Assembly (NCBI GenBank): GCA_031253995.1
Contig: JAIRVG010000007.1
Location: 1 to 39,963, forward strand
DNA from: Paucimonas sp.
Lineage (GTDB): Bacteria; Pseudomonadota; Gammaproteobacteria; Pseudomonadales; Pseudomonadaceae
Direction of reading: 5' to 3'
Length of the DNA stretch: 39,963 nt
Shown piece by piece: positions 24,618 through 35,788 of the stretch; the first letter of the stretch is position 1, and each line of letters begins with the position of its first letter. Position numbers and translations under genes: made by a program. A model generated the notes under the pieces. The model did no database searches. It was given only the letters and a program-made list of their open reading frames with translations, and had not been told where the DNA came from.

Positions 24618-25721
24618 TCACAGGGCCTGCAAACGTCCCGCCGGCGCATAAGGCGCCGGATCGATGATCGGCGCACGACCGTTGATCAGGTCGGCGAACA
24701 ACTGGCAGGACGCCGGCGCCAGCACCAGGCCGTTGCGGTAGTGCCCGCAGTTCAGCCACAGCCCGTCGCAGCCCGGCACCCGGCCGATATACGGCACGCC
24801 TTCCGGCGAGCCCGGCCGCAGGCCCGCCCAGTGCCCCACCAATGTGGCGTCCGCCAGCGCCGGCAGCAGCTCGACAGCCGAAGCGCGCAGGCTGGCCAGG
24901 GCTTCGTCGGTTGGCGTCTTGTCGTAGCCCGCGTGTTCCAGGGTACTGCCCACCAGGATATGCCCGTCGCGACGCGGAATCGCATAGCGGCCCTTGGCCA
25001 GGACCATGCTCGGCAGGAAGTCCTCGGCGCACTTGAACAGGATCATCTGGCCCTTGACCGGCTCCACTGGCAGCTCGAAGCCCAGTGGACGCAGCAGGTC
25101 GCCACTCCAGGCCCCCGCCGTCAGCACCACGTCATCCGCCGGGATCGCACCGTCGACCGTCTGCACCCCGGCGATGCGCTCGCCTTCGCGGATGAAGCCG
25201 GTGATGCCGCAATGTTCCTTGAGGGTAACGTTGGGCAAGGCCTGCAGTGCGGCCTTGAGCGACTTCAACAGGCGCGGGTTGCGCACGTTGGCAACCCCGG
25301 CCATGTACACCGCGCTGGCGAAGCCAGGCCCCAGGACAGGCACCGCGTCGTAGGCCTCGGACACCGCCACCTTGCTCAGCGGCCGCCCCTCGCGCTGCGC
25401 CCAGGCCAGGGCCTCGGCTTCGTCATCCAGGTCCAGCCAGTACAGGCCGGTGACGTGGACCTGCGGATCGATGCCGGTGCTGGCATGCAGGCGGTCACCC
25501 AGCTGTGGATAGAAATCCTGCGACCAATGCGCCAGGGCGGTCACCGCCGGGCTGTAGCGCCAGGGATAGAGCGGCGAGACGATACCGCCACCGGCCCAGG
25601 ACGACTCCCCGCCCAGCTCGCCCTTGTCGCAGACGATCACCCGGTCGAATTCCGCGGCCAGGTTGAACGCCGTCAGCAGGCCAATTACCCCGCCCCCCAC
25701 AATCACTACTTGCTTGGTCAT
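24618..25721 (-). CDS. thiO: Glycine oxidase ThiO
   Basis: This is a 367-residue FAD flavoprotein from the ATG at 25721 (the frame is open far upstream but only as an antiphase shadow of pilE). The FAD-binding Rossmann motif VVIVGGGVIGLLTAF is at about 5-19, and the SSWAGGGIVSPLYPW region is typical of ThiO/DAO enzymes. The C-terminal GHWAGLRPGSPEGVPYIG and NCGHYRNGLVLAP complete the flavin and substrate site. It oxidises glycine to the imine used for the thiazole ring of thiamin. It lies 29 bases downstream of pilE in the same direction, possibly by read-through. Confidence 0.95.
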   Translation of the reverse strand: MTKQVVIVGGGVIGLLTAFNLAAEFDRVIVCDKGELGGESSWAGGGIVSPLYPWRYSPAVTALAHWSQDFYPQLGDRLHASTGIDPQVHVTGLYWLDLDDEAEALAWAQREGRPLSKVAVSEAYDAVPVLGPGFASAVYMAGVANVRNPRLLKSLKAALQALPNVTLKEHCGITGFIREGERIAGVQTVDGAIPADDVVLTAGAWSGDLLRPLGFELPVEPVKGQMILFKCAEDFLPSMVLAKGRYAIPRRDGHILVGSTLEHAGYDKTPTDEALASLRASAVELLPALADATLVGHWAGLRPGSPEGVPYIGRVPGCDGLWLNCGHYRNGLVLAPASCQLFADLINGRAPIIDPAPYAPAGRLQAL

Positions 25722-25750
25722 CTGTAGATCCAGTACCCGAATGAATGACT

Positions 25751-26158
25751 TCAACCGCCCCAGCAGGTGCCGGCATCCGGGCTGCTGCCCGGATTGGCCC
25801 TGACGCCACGATGATCGAGTTCGAAGTCGCCGCAGGCATCGAAGGCCATCGAGCCACCCGGGCGCCGGGTGGCGCTCAGCAGGTAGCTGTCGGCTTCGCG
25901 CCGGGCATGCAGGCTGTAGTGGGCATTTCCATCCGGCAACGGGACGATCGCCGCGTCGGAGTCGAGGTAGCGACCGGTACGGGAATGATGCTGCTCCAGG
26001 TGCTGCGCGCTTTCGTACAGGATCCCGGCTATTTCCGTGCGCGCGGCCTTGCGGACCATTTCGCTGTAGCTGGGGTAGGCAATGCTCGCCAGCATGCCGA
26101 CCAGCGCCGCGACAATCAACACTTCGATCAGGCTCAGGCCGCTCTGCATGCGCTGCAT
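25751..26158 (-). CDS. pilE: Type IV minor pilin PilE
   Basis: This is a 135-residue prepilin whose ATG at 26158 overlaps the pilX stop (TGATG). The leader MQRMQSG precedes LSLIEVLIVAALVGML with Glu at +5. Two Cys (FDACGDF and GTCWGG) near the C-terminus would form the usual disulfide. It is the last gene of the cluster; pilY1 is absent between pilX and pilE. Confidence 0.88.
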   Translation of the reverse strand: MQRMQSGLSLIEVLIVAALVGMLASIAYPSYSEMVRKAARTEIAGILYESAQHLEQHHSRTGRYLDSDAAIVPLPDGNAHYSLHARREADSYLLSATRRPGGSMAFDACGDFELDHRGVRANPGSSPDAGTCWGG

Positions 26159-26616
26159 CAAGATTGCTCCGACAGTTGGCGCCAGAGGATACGGCGTGCG
26201 GGGCCGTGCTCCGGCGCAAGTGGCCAGGCCACGACGCTTTGCAGGACGACCCGGGCCTGGCGTTCCTCGGCGATGGCGGTGATGCGCAGCAGGGTGACCG
26301 GAAGTTTTTCCGGCATGCGGACGGCTTGCGCTGTCTGGCCGAGGTTTTCTATCTGGTAGCGCCCTGCCCCCAGCGGGTGCCAGCCGGGGGCTGTCGTGCC
26401 AGGGAGACGGGCTTCGGCGGCGCGCAGTACGTGCTCTGCGCTTTCGAAGGCCTGCAACGAGGCCAGGAGATTGCTGGCCATGCGGGTCTGCTGGGTGCTG
26501 GCTTGCATGGCCAGCAGGCCGAGGATACCGAGCAGTACCAGCAGGACCATGGTCAGCACCAGCACGGCGCCATGCTGCCTGGCTTTACAGGGGGAGTGTT
26601 GTTCGTTAGTGGCCAT
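26158..26616 (-). CDS. pilX: Type IV minor pilin PilX-like
   Basis: This is a 152-residue protein with a PilX N-terminal domain. The leader MATNEQHSPCKARQHG is followed by AVLVLTMVLLVLLGILGLLAM, which lacks the +5 Glu, as is common for PilX. The middle region (QTRMASNLLASLQAFESAEH) is typical. It overlaps pilW by 11 bases and pilE by one base. Confidence 0.88.
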   Translation of the reverse strand: MATNEQHSPCKARQHGAVLVLTMVLLVLLGILGLLAMQASTQQTRMASNLLASLQAFESAEHVLRAAEARLPGTTAPGWHPLGAGRYQIENLGQTAQAVRMPEKLPVTLLRITAIAEERQARVVLQSVVAWPLAPEHGPARRILWRQLSEQS

Positions 26617-27250
26617 TGCGCAGGACCACCGTCAGTTCATAGGTCTGCGGTCGCACACGCTTTCCGGGATCCTCCAGCGTAAGGCTGAGCTGCACCCGGT
26701 CGTCATCCCGACGAACAGCCAAACGACCGACATTGTCGATCAGCGCCGCATTGCTGCCCGCACTGCCGAGCATCAGGCTGCGGTCGTTGAGGCGATAGAC
26801 CTGCTGCCGGATGGGGATGGCGAACATGCCGGGGCCGGGACGTTCGCTGCCCGTGACAACGACAGCCCTGGTCCGGCAATCGGTCAGCAGCGTCCAGCTG
26901 GGAGCGCCCGCCAGCTCACCCCATTGGGCACTGATCAGCGTGAGACTTTGCAAGCTCCCATCATTTGCCAGATCAAGCCTGAACGGCTGTTTGAACAGCC
27001 GTGCAACTGCGGTATCGGGAAATTCCATCGCCTCCCGGCGCAAGCATCCGAACATCCCCGACATGCGAATGTCTCCGGCCAGCCGGTGCAGCACGACACG
27101 CGCGTCCTCCTGCAACCGCGCGGCCGCCTCCTGCACGTGCCAACTGTGCAAGGCGCCAATGAACACCCGGCTGCCGGCCAGCAACAGCAGCAGCCCCAGG
27201 CTCATGGCAAGCAGCACCTCGACCAGGCTGAACCCCGCTGCCGCCCTCAT
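26606..27250 (-). CDS. pilW: Type IV minor pilin PilW-like
   Basis: This is a 214-residue prepilin with leader MRAAAG and FSLVEVLLAMSLGLLLLLAG, Glu at +5. The globular region begins with RLQEDARVVLHRLAGDIRMS, typical of PilW. The start overlaps the pilV stop by four bases. PilW is part of the pilus tip or initiation complex. Confidence 0.88.
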   Translation of the reverse strand: MRAAAGFSLVEVLLAMSLGLLLLLAGSRVFIGALHSWHVQEAAARLQEDARVVLHRLAGDIRMSGMFGCLRREAMEFPDTAVARLFKQPFRLDLANDGSLQSLTLISAQWGELAGAPSWTLLTDCRTRAVVVTGSERPGPGMFAIPIRQQVYRLNDRSLMLGSAGSNAALIDNVGRLAVRRDDDRVQLSLTLEDPGKRVRPQTYELTVVLRNGH

Positions 27251-27597
27251 CGTGGCACGCCCAGTTCGAGGGAGCGTTCCCCTGCCCCGCCGCGCTCGTC
27301 GTTCCAGCTCAGCAGCACGCCGTTTCCGCGCACTACACCGCGCCCCGAGACACCGGCGAATGCCTTGACCTGCCGCTGGAACTCGATCTCGTCACGCCCG
27401 TCGATGCCCCGTGTCGAACGCGCCCTCTCCTGCATGCCATGGGCGACGAAAGCCGCCTGGCTGGTCATCCGCGCGCTGTCGGTCCCCTGCACCGAGCGCA
27501 TCTGCAACGCCGCCGCCCCCAACAACCCGAACGCCACCAGTACCTGCGCGACCATCACCTCGATCAGGGTCAGCCCCCGCTGTCGCTTCCTTGCCAT
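27247..27597 (-). CDS. pilV: Type IV minor pilin PilV-like
   Basis: This is a 116-residue prepilin, leader MARKRQRG then LTLIEVMVAQVLVAFGLLG, Glu at +5. It is shorter than P. aeruginosa PilV (about 185). It is first in the leftward pilVWXE operon and divergent from the FimT/GspH-type gene. Confidence 0.85.
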   Translation of the reverse strand: MARKRQRGLTLIEVMVAQVLVAFGLLGAAALQMRSVQGTDSARMTSQAAFVAHGMQERARSTRGIDGRDEIEFQRQVKAFAGVSGRGVVRGNGVLLSWNDERGGAGERSLELGVPR

Positions 27598-27704
27598 ATC
27601 GCCTCCTGCGAACTTTCCCCGGTATCGCCGCGAAGCCGGCCGACTCGACGTCAGCCAGGCTGCGGGTGGAACCTAAGCGAAGCACTTCCAAGGAGGAACG
27701 CACG

Positions 27705-28211
27705 ATGAAGCAACAGGGAGTAACACTGATCCAGGTGCTGTTCGCCGTGGGCCTACTGAGCTTGCTGACACAGCTCGGAACGTCGGCCTACAGCAAAATG
27801 AGTCACGACCTGCAGCAACAGGCCGTCGCGGAAAGCCTCGCCCAGGCCCTGCGCGCCACACGCAGCGAGGCCTTGCTGCGTAACCAGGTGGTCATGCTGC
27901 AAGCGTTGGAGGGTGACTGGAGCAAGGGCTGGCAGATGCTGCCGGAACAGGGGGAGGCGCCGTTGTTACGAGAGTATTCGGTCAAGGGGGGAATCCGGGT
28001 GATCGGCAATCAACCGGTGGCGCGGAGAGTGCGCTTCAGTGGACTGGGCGCGCCACTGCGCGAGGGAGGTGCCTTCCAGGCCGGGACCCTGCTGATATGC
28101 GGGGTACCCGGACAGGAAAGGTTGTATCAGGTTCGGCTGTCAGCCAGCGGCCGGGTCAGCCTGAGCCACGCGCCGCCCAAGCGGCCGCTGTGCGACGGCG
28201 GCGTCAGCTGA
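27705..28211 (+). CDS. GspH/FimT-type pseudopilin with Gln at +5
   Basis: This is a 168-residue prepilin from the ATG at 27705 (AAGGAGG eight bases upstream; the frame is open from 27411). The leader MKQQG is followed by [16 protein letters not shown]. The +5 residue is Gln instead of the nearly universal Glu. The region [24 protein letters not shown] and the ending LCDGG match FimT/GspH. It is divergent from pilVWXE. Its end overlaps ispH by eight bases (convergent). Confidence 0.85.
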   Translation: MKQQGVTLIQVLFAVGLLSLLTQLGTSAYSKMSHDLQQQAVAESLAQALRATRSEALLRNQVVMLQALEGDWSKGWQMLPEQGEAPLLREYSVKGGIRVIGNQPVARRVRFSGLGAPLREGGAFQAGTLLICGVPGQERLYQVRLSASGRVSLSHAPPKRPLCDGGVS

Positions 28212-29151
28212 CGGTACGGACGCGCAACTCCTTGGGCATCGAGAAGGTGACATTCTCTTCGCGCCCGTCCAGCTCTTCCGCGCCACTGGCCCCCCAGTCG
28301 CGCAGCTGCTGGATCACCCCACGCACCAGCACTTCCGGCGCCGAAGCGCCGGCGGTGATGCCGATCCGCGCGACACCATCGAACCAGGCACGTTGCAGGT
28401 CCTCGGCACCATCGATCAGGTAGGCCGGCGTGGACATGCGCTCCGCCAGCTCACGCAGGCGGTTGGAGTTGGAGCTGTTCGGGCTGCCGACCACCAGCAC
28501 CACGTCGCACTCGTTCGCCAGTTGCTTGACGGCGTCCTGGCGGTTTTGCGTGGCGTAGCAGATGTCATCCTTGCGTGGCCCGCCGATGCTCGGGAAGCGC
28601 GCACGCAGCGCGTCGATGACCCGGCTGGTGTCGTCCATCGACAGGGTGGTCTGGGTGACGAAGGCCAGCTTCTCGGGATTGCGCACCTGCAATTGGGCGA
28701 CATCTTCCTCGTCTTCGACCAGGTAGATGGAGCCGCCATTGCTATCGTCGTACTGGCCCATGGTGCCTTCGACTTCCGGGTGCCCGGCGTGGCCGATGAG
28801 GATGCATTCCTTGCCGTCGCGGCTGTAGCGTGCGACTTCGATATGCACCTTGGTCACCAGCGGGCAGGTGGCGTCGAACACCTTCAGGCCGCGGCCGGCC
28901 GCTTCCTGGCGCACGGCCTGGGAAACGCCGTGAGCGCTGAAGATGACGATGACGTCGTCCGGCACCTGGTCCAGCTCCTCGACGAAGATGGCGCCACGGG
29001 CGCGCAGGTCTTCGACGACGAACTTGTTGTGCACCACTTCGTGGCGGACGTAGATCGGCGGCCCGAAGACTTCCAGCGCGCGGTTGACGATTTCGATCGC
29101 CCGGTCCACGCCGGCACAGAAGCCACGGGGGTTGGCGAGTTTGATCTGCAT
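28204..29151 (-). CDS. ispH: HMB-PP reductase IspH
   Basis: This is a 315-residue 4Fe-4S enzyme converting hydroxymethylbutenyl diphosphate into IPP and DMAPP, the last step of the MEP pathway. The cluster ligands are Cys12 (GFCAG), Cys96 (DATCP) and Cys198 (DICYAT). His41, His124 and Glu126 (GHPEVEGT) are the active-site residues. It is the last gene of the ribF-ileS-lspA-fkpB-ispH run, 14 bases after fkpB. Confidence 0.97.
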   Translation of the reverse strand: MQIKLANPRGFCAGVDRAIEIVNRALEVFGPPIYVRHEVVHNKFVVEDLRARGAIFVEELDQVPDDVIVIFSAHGVSQAVRQEAAGRGLKVFDATCPLVTKVHIEVARYSRDGKECILIGHAGHPEVEGTMGQYDDSNGGSIYLVEDEEDVAQLQVRNPEKLAFVTQTTLSMDDTSRVIDALRARFPSIGGPRKDDICYATQNRQDAVKQLANECDVVLVVGSPNSSNSNRLRELAERMSTPAYLIDGAEDLQRAWFDGVARIGITAGASAPEVLVRGVIQQLRDWGASGAEELDGREENVTFSMPKELRVRTVS

Positions 29152-29165
29152 GAGGAACTCCCGGC

Positions 29166-29603
29166 TCAGAGGGCCTTCACGTCGAGGATCTCCACCTCGA
29201 AGCTCAGGGTCTTGCCAGCCAGCGGATGGTTGAAGTCGACGGTCACCTGGGCGTCGTCGAAGGCTTTCACCACGCCAGGCAGCTCGGCGTTGGCCGCATC
29301 GTTGAAGATGACCAGCAGGCCTTCGGACAGCTCCATGTCCTGGAACTGCGAGCGTGGCATGATCTGCACGTTCTGCGGGTTGGGCTGACCGAAGGCATTC
29401 TCCGGGGCAACGGTGACGTTGCGCTTGTCACCGGCCTTGAAACCGAAGATCGCCGCTTCGAAGCCGGGCAGCAGGTTGCCGTCGCCGACCTTGAACACTG
29501 CCGGGGCCTTGTCGAAGGTGCTGTCGACGGTATCGCCGTTTTCCAGATGCAGCGCGAAGTGCAGGGTGACTTCGGTGTTCTGGCCGATACGGATGTCACT
29601 CAT
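29166..29603 (-). CDS. fkpB: FKBP-type peptidyl-prolyl isomerase FkpB (SlpA)
   Basis: This is a 145-residue SlyD/FkpB-like cis-trans prolyl isomerase. The FKBP domain (about 1-70 and 120-145: [27 protein letters not shown]) is split by an insert-in-flap domain with [24 protein letters not shown]. It has no His-rich tail, as expected for FkpB. It overlaps lspA by eight bases. Confidence 0.94.
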   Translation of the reverse strand: MSDIRIGQNTEVTLHFALHLENGDTVDSTFDKAPAVFKVGDGNLLPGFEAAIFGFKAGDKRNVTVAPENAFGQPNPQNVQIMPRSQFQDMELSEGLLVIFNDAANAELPGVVKAFDDAQVTVDFNHPLAGKTLSFEVEILDVKAL

Positions 29604-30111
29604 GGACAGGTTCTCCGGACTTTTTGCTCTTGAACATATCCAGCGCCAGCATCACCGCACCGACGGAGATGGCGCTGTCGGCCAGGTTGAAGGCCGGGAA
29701 GTACCAGCGGTTCTGCCAGTGGACGAGGATGAAGTCGATCACATGGCCGAGCACGATACGGTCGTACAGGTTGCCCAGGGCACCGCCGAGGACCAGGGCC
29801 AGCGCGATCGCCAGCCAGGTTTCGTTGCGTCCCAGGCGCTTGAGCCAAACCACCAGCACCGCGCTGACCACCACGGCGATCAGGGCGAACAGCCAGCGCT
29901 GCCAGCCGGAGCTGTCGGCCAGGAAGCTGAACGCAGCGCCGGTGTTGTAGGCCAGGGTCCAGCTGAAGTAGTCGGGAATGACCACGATCTGCTGGTACAG
30001 GCTCAGCGAACCTTCGAAATGGAACTTGCTGGCCTGGTCGAGGACCAGGACCAGCACGCTCAGCCACAGCCAGGCAAGGCGCCCGAAACGCCCCGCAGCG
30101 ACGTTAGGCAT
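29596..30111 (-). CDS. lspA: Lipoprotein signal peptidase II
   Basis: This is a 171-residue four-helix inner-membrane aspartyl protease that cleaves prolipoproteins before the lipidated Cys (BamD is one such substrate). It starts at the ATG at 30111. The catalytic Asp126 (VIDFI) and Asp145 (NLADS) are 19 residues apart, as in P. aeruginosa LspA; DQASK (25-29) and NTGAAFS (56-62) are conserved. It overlaps ileS by eight bases. Confidence 0.96.
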   Translation of the reverse strand: MPNVAAGRFGRLAWLWLSVLVLVLDQASKFHFEGSLSLYQQIVVIPDYFSWTLAYNTGAAFSFLADSSGWQRWLFALIAVVVSAVLVVWLKRLGRNETWLAIALALVLGGALGNLYDRIVLGHVIDFILVHWQNRWYFPAFNLADSAISVGAVMLALDMFKSKKSGEPVHE

Positions 30112-32935
30112 AGTGACGCACCTCGCCGTTGCCACTGATGTTGTCGACGCAGCGACCGCAGATTTCCGGATGCTCCGGGTTGACCCCGACATCGGCGCGG
30201 AAGTGCCAGCAACGGCCGCACTTGGCGTGGCCGGACTTGACCACTTTCAGCTTCAGGCCAGCCACTTCGGTGACCACGGCATCGGCCGGGGCCTCGACGA
30301 ACGGCGCAACGCTGGCAGCGGAGGTGATGAGCACGAAGCGCAGCTCGTTGCCCAGCTTGGTCAGGTCGTTGCCCAGGGACTCGTCGGCGAACAGGGTCAC
30401 TTCGGCCTGCAGGTTGCCACCGATGGCCTTGGCCGAACGCTGGTTCTCCAGTTCCTTGTTGACCGCGGTCTTCACCGCCATCACGCGATCCCAGTAGGCG
30501 CGGTCCAGCTCGGTGCCTTCCGGCAGTTCGCTCAGGCCCTGGTACCAGGTGTTGAGCATCACCGATTCGTTGCGCTCGCCCGGCAGGTACTGCCACAGCT
30601 CGTCCGCGGTGAACGACAGGATCGGCGCGATCCAGCGCACCAGCGCCTCGGCGATGTGGTACAGCGCGGTCTGGCAGGAGCGCCGTGCGACGCTGTTGGC
30701 GCCGGTGGTGTACTGGCGGTCCTTGATGATGTCGAGGTAGAAGCCACCCAGCTCCTGCACGCAGAAGTTGTGGATCTTCGAGTAGACGTTCCAGAAGCGG
30801 TATTCGCCGTAGTGCTCTTCCAGCTCGCGCTGCAGCAGCAGGGCACGGTCGACGGCCCAGCGGTCCAGGGCCAGCATGTCTTCGGCCGGCAGCAGGTCGC
30901 GGGCCGGGTCGAAGCCGGACAGGTTGGAGAGCAGGAAGCGCGCGGTGTTGCGGATGCGGCGATAGGCATCGGCGCTGCGCTGGAGGATCTGCTCGGAAAC
31001 TGCCATCTCGCCGGAGTAGTCGGTGGCGGACACCCACAGGCGCAGGATGTCGGCACCCAGGGTGTCGTTGACCTTCTGCGGCTCGATGGTGTTGCCCAGC
31101 GACTTGGACATCTTGCGGCCGTTTTCGTCGACGGTGAAACCGTGGGTCAGCAGTTCGCGGTACGGCGCGTGGTTGTCGATGGCGCAACCGGTCAGCAGCG
31201 ACGAGTGGAACCAGCCGCGGTGCTGGTCGGAGCCTTCCAGGTACAGGTCGGCGCGCGGACCGGTCTCGTGGCCGATATTGTGCGAGCCACGCAGCACGTG
31301 CCAGTGGGTGGTGCCGGAGTCGAACCAGACGTCGAGGGTGTCGGCGATCTTGTCGTATTGCGCGGCCTCGTCACCGAGCAGCTCGGCGGCGTCCATCTTG
31401 AACCAGGCTTCGATGCCTTCCTGTTCGACGCGCTTGGCCACTTCTTCCATCAGCTCGACGGTGCGCGGGTGCAGCTCGCCGGTCTGCTTGTTCAGGAAGA
31501 ACGGGATCGGCACGCCCCAGTTGCGCTGGCGCGAGATGCACCAGTCGGGACGGTTGGCGATCATCGAATGCAGGCGCGCCTGGCCCCAGGCCGGGACGAA
31601 CTGGGTCTCTTCGATGGCTTTCAGCGCGCGCTCGCGCAGGGTGTTGCCGTTGTCCGGCTGCTTGTCCATGCCGACGAACCACTGCGCGGTGGCGCGGTAG
31701 ATCAGCGGGGTCTTGTGGCGCCAGCAGTGCATGTAGCTGTGGCTGATGGTCTCGGTGAACATCAGCGCGCCGACTTCGGCCAGCTTGTCGACGATGTGCG
31801 GGTTGGCCTTCCAGATGAACTGGCCGCCGAAGAACTCCAGAGAGTCGACGTAGACACCGTTGCTCTGCACCGGGGTGAGGATGTCGTCGTTGACCATGCC
31901 GTAGCGCTTGCAGGTGACGAAGTCGTCTTCACCGTAGGCTGGCGCGGAGTGGACCACGCCGGTACCGGCGCCCAGCTCGACGTAGTCGGCCAGGTACACA
32001 GGCGACAGGCGGTCGTAGAGCGGGTGGCGGAAGTTGATCAGCTCCAGGGCCGAACCCGGGGCGGTGGCGATCACCGAACCTTCCAGGGAGAAGCGCTTGA
32101 GGCAGGATTCGACCAGCTCTTCGGCGAGGATCAGCAGCTTGTCGCCGACGTCGACCAGGGCGTAGGTGAATTCCGGATGGATGTTCAGCGCCTGGTTGGC
32201 CGGGATGGTCCACGGGGTGGTGGTCCAGATCACGATGGAGGCTGGTTTTGCCAGGCTGGCCAGGCCGAAGGCGGCGGCCAGCTTGTCTTCATCGACAGCC
32301 TTGAAGGCGACGTCGATGGTCTGGGACTTCTTGTCGGCGTACTCGACTTCGGCCTCGGCCAGGGCCGAACCGCAATCGAAGCACCAGTTCACCGGCTTCA
32401 GGCCCTTGAACACGAAGCCGTGCTTGACCATCTCGGCCAGGGCGCGGATTTCACCGGCCTCGTTGGCGAAGCTCATGGTCTTGTACGGGTTGTCCCAGTC
32501 ACCCAGCACGCCCAGGCGGATGAACTCGGCCTTCTGGCCTTCGATCTGCTCGGCAGCGTAGGCGCGGCACAGTTCGCGGGTCTTGTCCGCGGTCAGGTGC
32601 TTGCCGTGGGTGACCTCGACCTTGTGCTCGAACGGCAGGCCGTGGCAGTCCCAGCCCGGGACATACGGCGCGTCGAAACCGGACAGGGTCTTGGAGCGGA
32701 TGATCATGTCCTTGAGGATCTTGTTCAGAGCATGACCGATATGGATCTTGCCGTTGGCATAGGGCGGGCCGTCGTGCAGGACGAACTTCGGACGGTCCTT
32801 GCCAATTTCGCGCAGCTTCTGGTACAGGCCAATACTGTCCCAGCGCTGCAGGATCTGCGGTTCGCGCTGTGGCAGGCCGGCCTTCATGGGGAAGGCGGTG
32901 TCCGGAAGGTTTAGCGTGGCTTTATAGTCGGTCAT
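30104..32935 (-). CDS. ileS: Isoleucyl-tRNA synthetase
   Basis: This is a 943-residue class I synthetase from the ATG at 32935 (overlapping the ribF stop, ATGA; the frame is open to 32968). HIGH (65-68, in NGKIHIGH) and KMSKS (about 607) are intact, the CP1 editing domain lies between, and the C-terminal zinc site has the pairs CGRCWHF and EICGRC. Length and zinc tail are typical of the bacterial type sensitive to mupirocin, rather than the eukaryote-like resistant IleS2. Confidence 0.97.
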   Translation of the reverse strand: MTDYKATLNLPDTAFPMKAGLPQREPQILQRWDSIGLYQKLREIGKDRPKFVLHDGPPYANGKIHIGHALNKILKDMIIRSKTLSGFDAPYVPGWDCHGLPFEHKVEVTHGKHLTADKTRELCRAYAAEQIEGQKAEFIRLGVLGDWDNPYKTMSFANEAGEIRALAEMVKHGFVFKGLKPVNWCFDCGSALAEAEVEYADKKSQTIDVAFKAVDEDKLAAAFGLASLAKPASIVIWTTTPWTIPANQALNIHPEFTYALVDVGDKLLILAEELVESCLKRFSLEGSVIATAPGSALELINFRHPLYDRLSPVYLADYVELGAGTGVVHSAPAYGEDDFVTCKRYGMVNDDILTPVQSNGVYVDSLEFFGGQFIWKANPHIVDKLAEVGALMFTETISHSYMHCWRHKTPLIYRATAQWFVGMDKQPDNGNTLRERALKAIEETQFVPAWGQARLHSMIANRPDWCISRQRNWGVPIPFFLNKQTGELHPRTVELMEEVAKRVEQEGIEAWFKMDAAELLGDEAAQYDKIADTLDVWFDSGTTHWHVLRGSHNIGHETGPRADLYLEGSDQHRGWFHSSLLTGCAIDNHAPYRELLTHGFTVDENGRKMSKSLGNTIEPQKVNDTLGADILRLWVSATDYSGEMAVSEQILQRSADAYRRIRNTARFLLSNLSGFDPARDLLPAEDMLALDRWAVDRALLLQRELEEHYGEYRFWNVYSKIHNFCVQELGGFYLDIIKDRQYTTGANSVARRSCQTALYHIAEALVRWIAPILSFTADELWQYLPGERNESVMLNTWYQGLSELPEGTELDRAYWDRVMAVKTAVNKELENQRSAKAIGGNLQAEVTLFADESLGNDLTKLGNELRFVLITSAASVAPFVEAPADAVVTEVAGLKLKVVKSGHAKCGRCWHFRADVGVNPEHPEICGRCVDNISGNGEVRHYA

Positions 32936-33882
32936 TTCAGGCTCTTCGTTAGCGGTTGAGCGTGCCAATGGGCACGTGCGGCGGCGATATCCGCATCGAT
33001 CGCCGACTTGAGCGCCTCCAGGGAGGCGAAGCGCTGCTCGTCGCGCAGCTTGTGGTGGAATTCCACCGTCAGGCGCCGGCCATACAGATCACCGGCGAAA
33101 TCCAGCAAATGCACTTCCAGGTGGGCGCTGCCGTCGCCGGCAACGGTCGGGCGCACGCCGATGTTGGCGACACCCGGCCACTCCTTGCCGTCGATCTCCA
33201 CGCTGACCAGGTAGACCCCGCTCAGCGGCACGCGGCGGCGCTTGAGTTGTACGTTGGCGGTCGGCGTGCCCAGTTGCCGGGCCAGCTTCTGGCCATGCAG
33301 GACCCGCCCACGGATGCGGAACGGCCGCCCCAGCAGGCGCTCGGCCAGGGCGAAGTCCGCCGCGGCCAGGGCGTCGCGAACCTGGGTGCTGCTGACCCGC
33401 AGGCCCTCCAGCTCGACGGTCTGCGCCGCTTCCACGGTGAAACCGTGGCGCTGGCCGGCGTCCTGCAGGAAGGCGAAGTCGCCCAGGCGGTCGCAGCCGA
33501 AGCGGAAGTCGTCGCCGACTTCGAGGTGCTTCACGCCGAGGCCGTCAACCAGGATGGTCTCGACGAACTCGTCGGCGCTGAGCTTGCTCAGGCGCTGGTT
33601 GAAGGCCAGGCACAGGACCCTGTCGACGCCTTCGGCCGCCAGCAGGGCGACCTTGTCGCGCAGGCGGGCCAGGCGCGCCGGGGCGGTTTCCGGGGCAAAG
33701 TATTCGCGCGGCTGTGGCTCGAAAATCACCACGCAGCTGGGTACGCCCAGCTCCGCCGCTCGTTCACGCAGGCGCGCCAGGATGGCCTGGTGACCGCGGT
33801 GAACGCCGTCGAAGTTGCCGATAGTTGCAACGCAGCCCCGATGCCGGGGGCGAAGGTTTTGAAGGCCTCGAACCAGCTGCAT
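32932..33882 (-). CDS. ribF: Riboflavin kinase / FAD synthetase
   Basis: This is a 316-residue bifunctional enzyme making FMN and FAD. The adenylyltransferase domain starts with [14 protein letters not shown] (about 19-32). The kinase domain carries [19 protein letters not shown] with the conserved PTAN. The start at the ATG at 33882 follows the family pattern ([11 protein letters not shown]); an ATG at 33900 is possible. It is the first gene of the tightly overlapping run after murJ. Confidence 0.95.
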   Translation of the reverse strand: MQLVRGLQNLRPRHRGCVATIGNFDGVHRGHQAILARLRERAAELGVPSCVVIFEPQPREYFAPETAPARLARLRDKVALLAAEGVDRVLCLAFNQRLSKLSADEFVETILVDGLGVKHLEVGDDFRFGCDRLGDFAFLQDAGQRHGFTVEAAQTVELEGLRVSSTQVRDALAAADFALAERLLGRPFRIRGRVLHGQKLARQLGTPTANVQLKRRRVPLSGVYLVSVEIDGKEWPGVANIGVRPTVAGDGSAHLEVHLLDFAGDLYGRRLTVEFHHKLRDEQRFASLEALKSAIDADIAAARAHWHAQPLTKSLK

Positions 33883-34000
33883 AACGCGCTTCTTGCTCAT
33901 AAAGTGGTCGATTATAACCACACCCGGGCGCTGACGACAGGCAGCAGCGCGATGCCGGGACGCCGATTGTGCAAAACCGACGCCCGGCCCGCGCCGTCCG

Positions 34001-35539
34001 TCAGTGCAGCGCCTTGCGGGCGAAGTCCCGGGGGCGGAAGCCGAACAGGAACAGGCTGCCGAAATAGGTCACCACGCCGGCGGCGATCAGGGCGCCGAGG
34101 CGCAGGAAACGCATCAGCATCTGTCCTTCTTCCCATGGCGGCATGAAGTGCATGCCGGCCAGCAACACCGCAGACATCAGCAACACGGCGATCACCAGCT
34201 TGAACAGGAAGCCGGTCCAGCCGGGTTGCGGCTCGAACAGGCGCTGCTGGCGCAGCTTCCAGTACAGCAGGCCGGCATTCAGGCAGGCGCCGACGCTGAT
34301 CGCCAGGGCCAGGCCGGCATGCTGCAGCGGACCGATGAACACCAGGTTGAGCAACTGCGTGGAGATCAGGGTGAAAATCGCGATCTTCACCGGCGTGCGG
34401 ATGTTCTGCTGGGCATAGAAGCCGGGGGCCAGGACCTTGATCATGATGATGCCGAGCAGGCCGACCGAATAGGCGATCAGCGCGCGCTGGGTCATCTGCG
34501 CGTCGAAGGCGCTGAACTTGCCGTACTGGAACAGGGCCACGGTCAGCGGCTCGGAGAGGATCGCCAGGGCCAGGGAGCACGGCAGCACCAGGAGGAAGCA
34601 CAGGCGCAGGCCCCAGTCGAGGATCTGCGAGTACTGCTGGCGGTCCTTGTTGGCGTAGGTCTTGGCCAGTGTAGGCAGCAGGATGGTGCCGAGCGCGACG
34701 CCCAGCACGCCGGAAGGCAGCTCCATCAGACGGTCGGCGTAGTACATCCACGACACCGAACCTGCCACCAGGAACGAGGCGAAGATGGTGTTGATGATCA
34801 GCGAGATCTGGCTGACCGAGACTCCGAGGATCGCCGGTAGCATCTGCTTCAGCACGCGCCACACGCCGGTATCGCGAAGGTTGACCCGCGGCAGCACGAG
34901 CATGCCGATCTTCTTCAGGTGCGGCAGTTGGTAGACAAGCTGCAACACGCCACCGGCCAGCACCGCCCAGCCCAGGGCCATCACCGGCGGATCGAAGTAC
35001 GGCGTGAGGAACAGCGCGAAGAAGATCATCGCGACGTTGAGCAGGGTCGGCACGAAGGTCGGGACCGAGAAGCGGTTCCAGGTATTGAGGATGGCGCCGG
35101 CCAGGGACGACAGCGAGATCAGCAATATATAAGGAAAGGTCACCCGCAGCAGGTCGGTGGTGAGCTGGAATTTCTCTGCGTTGTCAACGAAGCCCGGCGC
35201 GGTAGCCCAGACGATCCAGGGTGCGGCCAGGACGCCCACTGCGGTGACCAGGGCCAGGACCAGGGTCAGCAGGCCGGAGACATAGGCAATGAAGGTGCGG
35301 GTTGCCTCCTCGCCCTGCTGGGTCTTGTATTCGGCGAGGATCGGCACGAAGGCCTGGGAAAACGCACCCTCGGCAAAGATTCGCCGCAGCAGGTTGGGCA
35401 GCTTGAAGGCAATGAAGAAGGCGTCGGTGGCCACGCCGGCACCGAAGATCCGCGCCAGGATGGTGTCGCGGACGAAGCCCAGCACCCGCGAGACCATGGT
35501 GATGGAGCTGACCGCAGCCAGGGATTTGAGGAGATTCAT
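34001..35539 (-). CDS. murJ: Lipid II flippase MurJ
   Basis: This is a 512-residue MOP-superfamily protein with about 14 membrane helices that flips lipid II across the inner membrane. It begins [25 protein letters not shown], with the conserved Arg-rich TM1. The central cavity residues [17 protein letters not shown] and [15 protein letters not shown] are typical. Start ATG at 35539 (the frame is open to 35626). It lies 118 bases upstream of ribF and divergent from rpsT. Confidence 0.96.
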   Translation of the reverse strand: MNLLKSLAAVSSITMVSRVLGFVRDTILARIFGAGVATDAFFIAFKLPNLLRRIFAEGAFSQAFVPILAEYKTQQGEEATRTFIAYVSGLLTLVLALVTAVGVLAAPWIVWATAPGFVDNAEKFQLTTDLLRVTFPYILLISLSSLAGAILNTWNRFSVPTFVPTLLNVAMIFFALFLTPYFDPPVMALGWAVLAGGVLQLVYQLPHLKKIGMLVLPRVNLRDTGVWRVLKQMLPAILGVSVSQISLIINTIFASFLVAGSVSWMYYADRLMELPSGVLGVALGTILLPTLAKTYANKDRQQYSQILDWGLRLCFLLVLPCSLALAILSEPLTVALFQYGKFSAFDAQMTQRALIAYSVGLLGIIMIKVLAPGFYAQQNIRTPVKIAIFTLISTQLLNLVFIGPLQHAGLALAISVGACLNAGLLYWKLRQQRLFEPQPGWTGFLFKLVIAVLLMSAVLLAGMHFMPPWEEGQMLMRFLRLGALIAAGVVTYFGSLFLFGFRPRDFARKALH

Positions 35540-35709
35540 CGAAAGTTTTTCACGCCATATGATGAAGTGCAGCCGAATGTCATCCGGTTGTGCAATAATG
35601 CGCGCCGCGCAAAACAGGCAGCGCAAAAGCTCCCGAGTTTACAGGTCGTGCACCAGAAGGGAATCATCCCGATGGAGAATGACCACCGAGCGGTTACCCG
35701 TTCGTGGCC

Positions 35710-35738
35710 TTGACAAGCAGTCAACTCATCGGCATGAT
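35710..35738 (+). promoter_or_regulatory. Sigma-70 promoter of rpsT
   Basis: TTGACA at 35710-35715, a 17-base spacer and CATGAT at 35733-35738 (four of six matches to TATAAT) lie about 50 bases before the rpsT start. Confidence 0.65.
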
Positions 35739-35788
35739 TCGCGGCCTATTTTGTTTGCTATTTACCAAGTCTTTCGAGGAGCTCGACG

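Noticed and set aside
26158..26616. PilX as defective because it lacks Glu at +5
   Set aside because: Absence of this Glu is common in PilX-type subunits, and the gene is otherwise complete.
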